Origin: Actinoplanes subtropicus
GTDB taxonomy: Bacteria; Actinomycetota; Actinomycetes; Mycobacteriales; Micromonosporaceae
Reading direction: 5' to 3'
NCBI RefSeq assembly: GCF_000721705.1
Contig: NZ_JOJL01000004.1
Span: forward strand, 496,001-560,000
DNA: 64,000 bases
In this document: one piece after another, positions 33,090-41,159 of the stretch
Layout: every line of letters begins with the position of its first letter
How positions within the stretch are numbered: the first letter of the stretch is position 1
Notes under the pieces: model-generated
The model's input: only the letters and a program-made list of their open reading frames with translations
What the model was told of the DNA's origin: nothing
The model's database searches: none
Program-made: the position numbers and the translations under genes

Positions 33090-35549
33090 GTGATCAAACA
33101 ACGCTTGGTGGTCATTGGGAACGGCATGGCCGGCGCCCGGACGGTGGAGGAGATCCTCGCCCGGGGCGGCGACTTCGACATCACGATGTTCGGGGACGAG
33201 CCTTACGGCAACTACAACCGGATCATGCTCTCCAATGTGCTGGCGGGCGTGGAGGACGAGTCCGGGATCTTCCTGAACGACCTTTCCTGGTATTCCGACA
33301 ACGGCATCACGCTGCACGCCGGGGTGCGCATCGACCGGATCGACCGCAAGAACAAGGTGGTGTACGCCGGCGACGGCACCGCCACCCCGTACGACAAGCT
33401 GGTGATCGCCACCGGCAGCTCGGCCTTCGTCCCGCCGATCAAGGGCGCGCACGTCCCGGGCCGCGGCTACCACCAGGGCGTCTTCGTCTTCCGCACGCTC
33501 GACGACACCCGCGCGATGATCCGGTACGCCAAGGAGCACGAGCGCGCGGTGGTCATCGGCGGCGGCCTGCTCGGCCTCGAGGCCGCCCGCGGCCTGCAGA
33601 ACCACATGCCGCACGTGACCCTCGTGCACGCCGTGGGCCACCTGATGGAGCGGCAGCTCAACGAGCGGGCCGGCGCGACGCTCAAGACCGCCGTGGAGCA
33701 GAAGCTCGGCATCGACGTGATCGTCAACGGGATGACCACCGAGATCACCGGCAAGCACGCGGTCACCGGGGTCAAGCTCGCCGACGGCCGGCTGATCGAG
33801 TGCGACGTCGTGGTGGTGGCCGCCGGCATCCGGCCGAACACCCAGGTCGCGGCGGAGAGCGGCCTCGCCGTCGAGCGCGGCATCGTGGTCGACGACCAGA
33901 TGCGCGCCCGGGGCGAGGAGGACATCTACGTCGTCGGCGAGTGCGCCCAGCACCGCGGCGAGCTGTACGGCCTGGTCGCCCCGCTCTGGGACCAGGCCCG
34001 GGTGCTCGCCGACCACCTCACCGGCGCGAACCGGCAGGCCGCGTACCACGGCTCGCAGATCGCCACGAAGCTCAAGGTCGCCGGCGTCGACGTCGCGTCG
34101 ATGGGGCTGCTCGAGCCGCAGCACGAGGACGACGAGCTGATCGAGTACGCCGAGCCGAGGAAGGGGGTCTACAAGAGCGCGGTCATCCGCGACGGGCGGC
34201 TGGTCGGCGCCATCCTGGTCGGCGACAACCGCAAGGCCGCGTTCCTCATGAAGGCCTTCGACCGCGGGCTGCCGCTCCCCGACGACCGGGCCGGGCTGCT
34301 GTTCGACCTCGGTGGGCCGGCCGCCGAGGAGAGCGTCGCCGATATGCCCGACGACGAGCAGGTCTGCAACTGCAACGGGGTGTCGAAGAAGGCGATTTGC
34401 GGCGTCGTGCAGGACGGCTGCGCCACGGTCAGCGGGGTGATGGACAAAACCCGCGCCGGCAAGGGCTGCGGCACCTGCAAGCCGCTCGTGCAGCGGATCG
34501 TCGAGTGGGCCAACGGCGGCGAGGCCGCGGAGGACCCGGCTGCCTCGTACTACGTGCCCGGCGTGCCGATGCCCAAGCCGGAGCTGATGGACGCGATCCG
34601 GCTCTACGGGCTCAAGTCGGTCTCCTCGGTGTTCGCCAAGCTCGGGGGCGAGGAGGACGCGAAGAGCAAGATGGGCCTGGCGTCGCTGCTCAAGATGATG
34701 TGGGGCGCCGAGTACGTCGACGAGCGGGACGCCCGCTTCATCAACGACCGGGTGCACGCGAACATCCAGCGCGACGGCACGTTCTCGGTGGTGCCGCAGA
34801 TGAAGGGCGGCGTCACCACCCCGGCCGACCTCAAGCGGATCGCCGAGGTGGCCGAGCGGCACGGCGTGCCGATGGTGAAGCTGACCGGCGGCCAGCGGAT
34901 CGACCTGCTCGGCATTCCGAAGGAGAAGCTGCCGCAGGTCTGGGCCGATCTCGACATGCCGTCCGGATACGCGTACGCGAAGAGCTTCCGGACCGTGAAG
35001 ACGTGCGTCGGATCGGACTTCTGCCGCTTCGGGGTCGGCGATTCCACCGCTCTCGGGATAGCGATCGAGGAGCGCTATCAGGGAATCGAGGGGCCCGGCA
35101 AGATGAAGCTCGCGGTCACCGGTTGCCCGCGCAACTGCGCCGAGGCGTACGTCAAGGATCTCGGTGTTGTCGCTATTGACGGCGGCAAATGGGAGATCTA
35201 CGTCGGCGGTGCGGCCGGCGCCCACGTCCGCAAGGGTGACCTGCTCGCGACGGTGGACAGTCCCGAAGAGGTCGTCAAGCTGACCGGGCGGTTCCTGCAG
35301 TACTACCGGGAGAACGGGAACTGGCTGGAGCGCACCTACGCCTGGGTGCCGCGGGTCGGCATCGAGAAGATCCGCGCGGTCGTGGTGGACGACGCCGAGG
35401 GCATCGCCGCCGGCCTGGATGCCCGGATGGACGCCGCCGTCGCCGCCTACCGGGACCCCTGGAAGGAACGTGCCGAGCCGGTGACCCCCGGACAGTTCCG
35501 CACCTCGCTGCCGCTGACTGTGCTGCCCCAGGTTCCGGTGCGGGCATGA
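33090..35549 (+). CDS. nirB: Assimilatory nitrite reductase, large subunit NirB
   Basis: 819 aa. FAD/NAD(P)H-binding pyridine-nucleotide-disulfide part (about 1-300, VVIGNGMAGART and VVIGGGLLGLEAARGLQ), a BFD-like [2Fe-2S] domain (about 425-480: VCNCNGVSKKAICG and GKGCGTCKPL), then the ferredoxin-like and sirohaem/[4Fe-4S] domains with the four cysteines in KTCVGSDFC (about 638) and VTGCPRNCAEAY (about 680). It reduces nitrite to ammonium with NAD(P)H in the cytoplasm. The GTG at 33090 fits the family N-terminus but has a weak ribosome-binding site. The 100-nt leader contains CGAACGTTCG (33029-33038) and TCGCG-N4-CGCGA dyads. Confidence 0.95.
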   Translation: MIKQRLVVIGNGMAGARTVEEILARGGDFDITMFGDEPYGNYNRIMLSNVLAGVEDESGIFLNDLSWYSDNGITLHAGVRIDRIDRKNKVVYAGDGTATPYDKLVIATGSSAFVPPIKGAHVPGRGYHQGVFVFRTLDDTRAMIRYAKEHERAVVIGGGLLGLEAARGLQNHMPHVTLVHAVGHLMERQLNERAGATLKTAVEQKLGIDVIVNGMTTEITGKHAVTGVKLADGRLIECDVVVVAAGIRPNTQVAAESGLAVERGIVVDDQMRARGEEDIYVVGECAQHRGELYGLVAPLWDQARVLADHLTGANRQAAYHGSQIATKLKVAGVDVASMGLLEPQHEDDELIEYAEPRKGVYKSAVIRDGRLVGAILVGDNRKAAFLMKAFDRGLPLPDDRAGLLFDLGGPAAEESVADMPDDEQVCNCNGVSKKAICGVVQDGCATVSGVMDKTRAGKGCGTCKPLVQRIVEWANGGEAAEDPAASYYVPGVPMPKPELMDAIRLYGLKSVSSVFAKLGGEEDAKSKMGLASLLKMMWGAEYVDERDARFINDRVHANIQRDGTFSVVPQMKGGVTTPADLKRIAEVAERHGVPMVKLTGGQRIDLLGIPKEKLPQVWADLDMPSGYAYAKSFRTVKTCVGSDFCRFGVGDSTALGIAIEERYQGIEGPGKMKLAVTGCPRNCAEAYVKDLGVVAIDGGKWEIYVGGAAGAHVRKGDLLATVDSPEEVVKLTGRFLQYYRENGNWLERTYAWVPRVGIEKIRAVVVDDAEGIAAGLDARMDAAVAAYRDPWKERAEPVTPGQFRTSLPLTVLPQVPVRA

Positions 35550-35851
35550 AGACGCTGCACATGATCGGCTCGATCCACGACATCCCCCTCGGGGAAGGCC
35601 GCACCTATGCGGTCGACGGCGAGATGATCGCCGTGTTCCGGCTCCGCGACGGCTCGATCCGGGCGCTCTCCGCCGTGTGCCCGCACAAGGGCGGCCCACT
35701 CGCGGACGGACAGGTCGACCTGAAACAGGTCGTCTGCCCCCTCCACCTGTACGCCTGGGACCTCGCCACCGGCTGTTCGCTCAGCGGTCAGGACGCGGTG
35801 TCTGTCTATCCCGTCCGTGTCGACGACGATCAACTCATCCTGGAGATGTGA
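35546..35851 (+). CDS. nirD: Nitrite reductase small subunit NirD (Rieske type)
   Basis: 101 aa. Rieske-like domain with both cluster half-sites, CPHKGGPL and CPLHLYAWD (C-x-H and C-x-x-H). It overlaps nirB by 4 nt (ATGA), so it is co-translated as the partner subunit. Usual length for NirD. Confidence 0.94.
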   Translation: MKTLHMIGSIHDIPLGEGRTYAVDGEMIAVFRLRDGSIRALSAVCPHKGGPLADGQVDLKQVVCPLHLYAWDLATGCSLSGQDAVSVYPVRVDDDQLILEM

Positions 35852-35852
35852 C

Positions 35853-37190
35853 ATGACAGCTACACTGCCCATCGCCCGCCCGGCGGTCACCGTCCGCGGA
35901 CATTGGATCGACGACTGGCGGCCGGAGGACCAGGGATTCTGGGCCTCCGTAGGCGCCCGGATCGCCCGGCGGAACCTGATTTTTTCGATCTTTTCGGAGC
36001 ACATCGGCTTCTCGGTCTGGTCGCTGTGGTCGGTGCTGGTGCTCTTCCTCGGCCCCGCGTACGGCATCGACCCGGCCGGCAAGTTCATGCTGACCGCCGT
36101 GCCGACGCTCGTGGGCGCGGCGCTGCGGATCCCGTACAGCTTCGCGGTGGCCCGTTTCGGCGGCCGCAACTGGACCGTCTTCAGCGCCTCGCTCCTGCTG
36201 GTCCCGGCGGTGCTCGCGGCCTTCCTGATCAAGCCGGGCGTCTCCTACACCACCCTGATCATCCTGGCCGCGGTGGCCGGCGTCGGCGGCGGCAACTTCG
36301 CCTCCTCGATGACCAACATCAACGCGTTCTACCCGAACCGGCTCAAGGGCTGGGCGCTCGGCATCAACGCCGGCGGCGGTAACCTCGGCGTCGCCGCCGT
36401 GCAACTGGTCGGCCTGTTCGTGCTCGCCACCTTCGGCGCCGGCCACCCGGGCATCGTGGCCGGCATCTACATCCCGCTGATCGTCGTGGCCGCCCTGTGC
36501 GCCACGTTCTACATGGACAACCTTTCCCAGGTACGCAGCGAGAAGCGGGCGATGCGGGACGCCACCCGCGAGCCGCACACCTGGATCATGTCGCTGCTCT
36601 ACATCGGCACGTTCGGCTCGTTCATCGGCTTCGGGTTCGCCTTCGGCCAGGTGCTGCAGGTGCAGTTCCACGCCGAGTTCGGCACCCCGGTCAAGGCCGC
36701 CTACCTGACCTTCCTCGGGCCGCTGCTCGGGTCGCTGATCCGGCCGGTCGGCGGGGCGCTGGCCGACCGGCTGGGTGGCGCGAAGGTGACCTTCGTGAAC
36801 TTCATCGCGATGGCGGCTGGCGCCGCGGTCGTCCTGCTGGCCGCTCAGCAGAAGTCGCTGCCGCTGTACATCGTCGGGTTCGTGGCGTTGTTCGTGCTCA
36901 GCGGCGTCGGCAACGGCTCGACGTACAAGATGATCCCGGCGATCTTCAAGGCGGGACACCCGGACGACGAGCCCCGGGCCCGGCGACTGTCCGGCGCGGT
37001 GATCGGCATCGCCGGCGCGATCGGCGCGCTCGGCGGGGTGCTGGTCAACCTGGCCTTCCGGCAGTCCTTCCTGGAGACCAAGAGCGCGGACGCGGCGTAC
37101 GTCGGGTTCATCGCCTTCTACGCGCTCTGCGTGCTGGTGACCTGGGCGGTCTACCTGCGGCCCGGCGCCCGCACGGCCGGGCAGGTGTGA
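35853..37190 (+). CDS. narK: Nitrate/nitrite transporter NarK
   Basis: 445 aa, 12 helices, major facilitator superfamily. The nitrate/nitrite-porter signature glycine-rich segments are present: AAVAGVGGGNFASSMTNINA and, in the second half, FVLSGVGNGSTYKMIPAIF. Begins 1 nt after the nirD stop (TGACATG). It imports nitrate or nitrite for NirBD. No nitrate reductase gene is in the window. Confidence 0.93.
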   Translation: MTATLPIARPAVTVRGHWIDDWRPEDQGFWASVGARIARRNLIFSIFSEHIGFSVWSLWSVLVLFLGPAYGIDPAGKFMLTAVPTLVGAALRIPYSFAVARFGGRNWTVFSASLLLVPAVLAAFLIKPGVSYTTLIILAAVAGVGGGNFASSMTNINAFYPNRLKGWALGINAGGGNLGVAAVQLVGLFVLATFGAGHPGIVAGIYIPLIVVAALCATFYMDNLSQVRSEKRAMRDATREPHTWIMSLLYIGTFGSFIGFGFAFGQVLQVQFHAEFGTPVKAAYLTFLGPLLGSLIRPVGGALADRLGGAKVTFVNFIAMAAGAAVVLLAAQQKSLPLYIVGFVALFVLSGVGNGSTYKMIPAIFKAGHPDDEPRARRLSGAVIGIAGAIGALGGVLVNLAFRQSFLETKSADAAYVGFIAFYALCVLVTWAVYLRPGARTAGQV

Positions 37191-37223
37191 TCCGGCGGAG
37201 TGCGGGACGCTACTGTTCAGCGC

Positions 37224-37548
37224 GTGTCCCCGATCGAGCTGAACACGAACGTTCCGCACTCCGCCCGCATCTACGACTACCTGCTGGGCGGCAAGGAACT
37301 CGGCCTTTAGTCCGTTTTAGGGTGGTGGGCGGGGCGGTCGGATGGTTCGAGGCCGACCGTACGGCCGCGGCGGCGATCACCGTCGACTGGCCGCACCCGG
37401 CCGTCTCGATGCGGGCGAACCGTAACTACCTGGCCCGCCAGGCCCGCTTCATCGCGCAGGAGCTGGGCATCCGGCAGTTTCTCGACATCGGCGCCGGCCT
37501 GCCGACCGCGCCCCATCTGCACGAGGTGGTGCAGACCGTCGCGCCGCC
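37224..37548 (+). pseudogene. SAM-dependent methyltransferase (DUF574 type), interrupted remnant
   Basis: Starts normally: a TACTGT box 7 nt before the GTG, then VSPIELNTNVPHSARIYDYL and LLGGK. A foreign stretch of about 45 nt with in-frame stops (about 37296-37340) follows. Then the family continues in another frame with WFEADRTAAAAITVD, SMRANRNYLARQARFIAQEL and QFLDIGAGLPTAPHLHEVV, before breaking off near 37548 where recombinase sequence begins. About half of the ~270 residues are missing. The family is abundant in actinomycetes; its substrates are unknown. Confidence 0.78.
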
Positions 37549-37984
37549 TGGCCGGCCAACTGGATCTCCGGGATTCTGGAGTGCCCGGCCTGCGCGGGGA
37601 AGCTGTTCCTTCAGGCTGGTCTGACCCCGGCCACGAACTCGCGCACGGGCGAGCCGCGCGTCCGGAAACCGCGTACGCCGAAGCTGCGGTGTGGTGGTCA
37701 CGCGAAGCAGCGCCTTGCCTGCGGCGAGTTCAAGGGGATCGACGCGCAACCGATCATCGACGTCATCACGGGCATGTTCGCCAGCGACACGACAGACATT
37801 CTCGCGTTTCAGCGCGTGGCGGGCAACGCGCACGAGTTGGACGAGTCGCAGGCCAGGCTCCGCAAGATCCAGGCCCGGCTGTCCGCGACGGAGGATGATG
37901 ACGAGCTTGACTCGCTGGTGGCGGGGCGCAAGGCGATCAAGGCAGTCATCGAGGAATTCGTGATCGTGCCCGATCGCTTCTCTT
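37549..37984 (+). pseudogene. Large serine recombinase (integrase), zinc-ribbon fragment
   Basis: An open stretch without a start codon reads WISGILECPACAGKLFLQAG, then LRCGGHAKQRLACGEF (four Cys, the recombinase zinc beta-ribbon), then a helical coil (AHELDESQARLRKIQARL) and EEFVIVPDRFSW, the usual near-C-terminal part of large serine recombinases. The resolvase catalytic and Recombinase domains are gone. It lies between a broken methyltransferase and a broken beta-lactamase and is probably the last trace of an integrated mobile element. Confidence 0.75.
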
Positions 37985-38278
37985 GGTCAGTCCGGCGGTG
38001 TGGGCCAGCACCTGACGTACGGTCACCGTGCCGTTGTCCGGCAACTGCCAGGACGAGAGGTACGCGTTGACATCGGTGTCGAGGTCGATCGTCGCGTCGG
38101 CGACCAGCCGCAGGGTGCCGAACGCGGCGACGTGCTTGCTGATCGAGCAAGCGGGGAACAGCAGGTCGTCGCCGGCGCTCCAGAAGTCACCGCCCGGTCC
38201 GCCGCCCGCGACACCGATGGCGGGCACCCGATCGGCGTCCGCCACGCCGCGCCATTCCTCCTCGAACCCATGGTTCAC
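37985..38278 (-). pseudogene. Class C beta-lactamase / CubicO family serine hydrolase, N-terminal fragment
   Basis: GTG start at 38278, VNHGFEEEW. The catalytic S-x-x-K is present (FPACSISKHVAAFG), and the protein continues LRLVADATIDLDTDVNAYLS and TVRQVLAHTAGLT. It then runs without warning into antisense recombinase sequence at about 37985. The Y-x-N motif and the last two thirds are missing, so it cannot be active. Confidence 0.75.
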
Positions 38279-38349
38279 GAGTATGCCCGAGCGGGCGTTT
38301 CCGGCAGCCGGAGTCGCGAGGCGCGGGCGTTGCGAGGGCGACTACGGAA

Positions 38350-39159
38350 TTAGTTGAACGGTTCCGCGGATGTCGCGCCGGAAGGACGGTTCGACAGATC
38401 GCAGTATGGCGAGACGGTGGTTCTTGTCATGTCGACGATCGCCGGAACTCTTCCTTCGTCGAGGTGGAAGGTGACCGGTCCGAGGTTGGCGCCGCTCTTG
38501 GCGCAGTCGGCGCCGGCCCCGATCTGGCCTCCCACGATCTTGCCGGTGGAGTCCCGCCAGACGTAGGCGGTGCCGCGGGTGAAGAGCTGGTCGCAGTTTC
38601 CGCTGTGCACCGTCATGGTGACGGCGGCGGCCCCGTCGTCGCTACGCTTGCTCGCCCGCGCGTCGATGGTGGCGGTGACCGGTGCGAGGCCGTTGTCCGG
38701 GCCGCCGGTGGGCAGCCAGGAGGTGACGGCCGGGGTGACGGAGATCCGATCGGTGGCCGACTCCTCGCCGGCGATCAGCGTGTTGCCGACGGCGATGGTG
38801 GCGCCGGGCAGCAGGATCGGCACCTCGACCACCTGGTATTTGGCCTGGCTTTCCAGGACGACGGAAGCGCCGGAGGCGCCAAGGGCCTGGAAGGCCACGC
38901 GGGTGTGGTACGCGACCCGGTCGGTGGTGTTCTTCAGCATCAGGCCGATGCTCACCCCCAGATAGTGGTTGCCGTCGGTCCGTACGGTGCTCCAACCCTG
39001 CTCGGTGACGGTGACACCGGACGGGTCCGGATGGGCCACGGCGGACGGTGGCGTGGCCAGCTTGCACGGCTCGGCGTCATCGGTGCCCCGATCGCAGGCA
39101 GCGATCGCGATCGGCAGCGTAAGCACGCCCAGCGTGGCCCACATGAGGGTCCTGCGCAC
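38350..39159 (-). CDS. Lipoprotein, last gene of the type VII-like operon
   Basis: 269 aa with a GTG start. Type II signal peptide with lipobox AIAAC (about Cys22). The mature region is beta-rich with a probable immunoglobulin-like fold (VSIGLMLKNTTDRVAYHTRV ... LLPGATIAVGN), like DUF4352-type extracellular lipoproteins, and four or more Cys in the second half. It starts 9 nt after the YbaB-like gene. Function unknown; the location in a four-gene operon suggests a surface component working with its cargo proteins. Confidence 0.7.
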   Translation of the reverse strand: MRRTLMWATLGVLTLPIAIAACDRGTDDAEPCKLATPPSAVAHPDPSGVTVTEQGWSTVRTDGNHYLGVSIGLMLKNTTDRVAYHTRVAFQALGASGASVVLESQAKYQVVEVPILLPGATIAVGNTLIAGEESATDRISVTPAVTSWLPTGGPDNGLAPVTATIDARASKRSDDGAAAVTMTVHSGNCDQLFTRGTAYVWRDSTGKIVGGQIGAGADCAKSGANLGPVTFHLDEGRVPAIVDMTRTTVSPYCDLSNRPSGATSAEPFN

Positions 39160-39168
39160 AGTTCCCCG

Positions 39169-39684
39169 CTATTCTTGATCGCCGTAATACTTGCTCGACA
39201 ACGCGGTGAGCTTGTCGAACAGGTCGCGGATCAGTTCGCCGGCCGCCTCGGCCACGGCCTCGGCGAACCGGTGCTCGTCGAGCGCCCGCAGCGTTCCGGG
39301 CCGGATCGAGGCCTGCCAGTCGCGGAAGCCGACGACACGTACGGTGATCCGCCCGTCGGACGACGATCCGGTCGCCACCAACTCCTCGCGTTCTGCTTGC
39401 CACGCCAAGTCGCGTTCGTCGGACGGCGGGTCCCCGGGAACGAATTCCTCATCGGTGACGTCGGTGAAGATTCGCCGCACCTCGCGGCCGCGGGCCACCC
39501 ACAAGTGGGCGGCCAGAGCCTCGAGCTGGCGCTCCATGTCGGCTTCGTAGTCGAACAGCCGGTAGTAGCCCTCCCGGAAGGAGATCGACAGCTCGCTGCC
39601 GTCGCGCAGTTCGGCGGTGATCCCGTCTCCGAGTGTGGAGGCGCGGACCCGCATGGTGTCGATCCTGTCGGCGAGCTCGCCCAT
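39169..39684 (-). CDS. YbaB/EbfC-like protein of the type VII-like operon
   Basis: 171 aa. The C-terminal half has the YbaB pattern: SSSDGRITVRVVGFRDWQAS, then a long amphipathic helix (FAEAVAEAAGELIRDLFDKL). The N-terminal part begins with a short helix and GDGITAELRDGSELSISF. In actinobacteria YbaB-like proteins recur beside EspC/WXG100-like genes. The start codon follows the stop of the 327-aa gene by one nucleotide. A role as DNA-binding or as secretion-linked protein cannot be decided here. Confidence 0.6.
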   Translation of the reverse strand: MGELADRIDTMRVRASTLGDGITAELRDGSELSISFREGYYRLFDYEADMERQLEALAAHLWVARGREVRRIFTDVTDEEFVPGDPPSDERDLAWQAEREELVATGSSSDGRITVRVVGFRDWQASIRPGTLRALDEHRFAEAVAEAAGELIRDLFDKLTALSSKYYGDQE

Positions 39685-39685
39685 G

Positions 39686-40669
39686 TCAGTCCGCCGCCAT
39701 TCCCAGGCCGAGTCTGGGGTCGCGGATGGTCCTGGCGGTGGCGTTTGCCAGTTGCGGCCGGCGCGCGATGACCAGGTCGGAGTTCGCCCGGATGAGCACC
39801 ACGTTCGAGTCCATCGCCTCTTTGATGTGGCTCTCACCCTCGAGGATGTCCCGCTTCAGCTTGTCCAGCGCGTTCTGCACGTTCTTGAGGACCTCCGAGG
39901 GATTGCCGCCGCTGAGGCCGCCTTGCTCCGGCTGCTTGTACGGATACGCGCCGGCCGACGACGCGACTTCCGCGACGATCGCGATCGCGAGCGGCGTCGC
40001 CGTCCCGAAGGATCCCACCTCCGCGAGGGAGGCGGCCGCGATGGCGCCGATCGAGCTGAGGACGGTCAGGTTGAACCCCAGCTTTCCGTCGCCGTTGCCG
40101 CAGAGGTGGTGGTGGGTCAGCGCGTCCATCGCGCTCACCGCGTTGTCCGCGATCTTCGTGACGTTCTCCCGCGCGTTCTTCCAGATCGCGCTCTCGGCCT
40201 GAGCCGCGCACATGAGCGCGACGGCCAGCTGGAACTGGTTCGAGCTGATCGGTTTCCACTTGTCCAGGAAGTTCTTCCTGAACTCGATGGCGGCCTCGCC
40301 GTACCAGTCCTTGACCAGGCCGAAGACCTCGTCGATCGCGCCGAGCTGCGGGTTCGCCGTGATCCCGTGTTTCTCGATGTCGCTTTGGCCATAGTTCAGC
40401 CGCTGCGCCACCCCGCGGACCGTGTCGCCGTACGAGGTCAGGGCGGCCGGATCAGGCATGCCGAAGTACGGGACGAACATATGTGGCACATGGGCGTACT
40501 TGGCCACGGCCTCGCCGAGAACCTCCTGAATTTGCTCGTCAGTGGAGGCGCTGCCCTTCTCGATCTTCCCGTTCCGGTACTTGTAGCCGTGGCTGTGCAG
40601 ATCGGCGGCGATCGCGGCTTGCCGCAGCTTCTCGGCGGTCTGCGGAAGCTGTTCGTAGCTCGATCCCAT
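39686..40669 (-). CDS. Large hydrophobic-core protein of the type VII-like operon (unknown function)
   Basis: 327 aa, no signal peptide. Helical N-terminal region (SSYEQLPQTAEKLRQAAIAA, like WXG-family substrates), then a long helical section with FRKNFLDKWKPISSNQFQLA. A Gly/Ala-rich hydrophobic stretch at about 210-255 (LTVLSSIGAIAAASLAEVGS and TATPLAIAIVAEVASSAG) could insert in a membrane, and a final helix carries LKRDILEGESHIKEAMDS. The layout recalls EspA/EspE-like ESX substrates. The start shares one nucleotide with the preceding stop (TGATG). No toxin domain is recognisable. Confidence 0.6.
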   Translation of the reverse strand: MGSSYEQLPQTAEKLRQAAIAADLHSHGYKYRNGKIEKGSASTDEQIQEVLGEAVAKYAHVPHMFVPYFGMPDPAALTSYGDTVRGVAQRLNYGQSDIEKHGITANPQLGAIDEVFGLVKDWYGEAAIEFRKNFLDKWKPISSNQFQLAVALMCAAQAESAIWKNARENVTKIADNAVSAMDALTHHHLCGNGDGKLGFNLTVLSSIGAIAAASLAEVGSFGTATPLAIAIVAEVASSAGAYPYKQPEQGGLSGGNPSEVLKNVQNALDKLKRDILEGESHIKEAMDSNVVLIRANSDLVIARRPQLANATARTIRDPRLGLGMAAD

Positions 40670-41037
40670 CAGTCCGTCCTGCCGTTCGCGGCGTCCAGCC
40701 GGCCCCGAAGTTCCTTGTACATCGCGGCGGCGTCTTGGTCGGTCTTCGCGTACTCGTTCGCACCCATCACCAGCGCGGCGCCGGTGTCGTCCATGTTGTC
40801 CGCGGTAGCGAGGAGGATGTCGACGATCGAGTCGCACAGCTGCTCGAACGGGGACGCCGCGGTGCCGGAGGCCCCGCCCAGCTCGGGATCGCGGCGGAGC
40901 AGACCCGTGATGACGGGCAAGGAGTTGAGGGATCTGCCGGCTTGCCGGAATTCCGCCGCAACCTGTGGCAGTTTGTAGTGACCCGCGTCGTAGAGATCCG
41001 CGAGATCCGCACCGAGCGATGCACTCGAGATCGACAC
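40669..41037 (-). CDS. EspC-like small helical protein, candidate type VII secretion substrate
   Basis: 122 aa with a GTG start and a strong AGGAGGAAG ribosome-binding site. Two-helix design: a first helix about 20-50 (LPQVAAEFRQAGRSLNSLPV) and a second about 65-120. The second helix contains EYAKTDQDAAAMYKEL, which fits the Y-x-x-x-D/E export signal of type VII substrates (Tyr and Asp in YAKTD). No WXG is present, as in EspC/DUF2580. First gene of a packed four-gene operon. No ESX core genes lie in the window. Confidence 0.65.
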   Translation of the reverse strand: MSISSASLGADLADLYDAGHYKLPQVAAEFRQAGRSLNSLPVITGLLRRDPELGGASGTAASPFEQLCDSIVDILLATADNMDDTGAALVMGANEYAKTDQDAAAMYKELRGRLDAANGRTD

Positions 41038-41159
41038 TCAACTTCCTCCTGCTGACGGCGCATCGGTCGCACGCTTTCGAGTGGACAGGGGACCACGCGG
41101 GCACGGCGGCGGCAACGAGCCTTTACCCGATCCTTACCGCGACGCCCTAGGCTGGCCGG

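Noticed and set aside
32739..35699. A 986-codon minus-strand frame
   Set aside because: Shadow of nirB and nirD, which carry all expected cofactor motifs on the plus strand.
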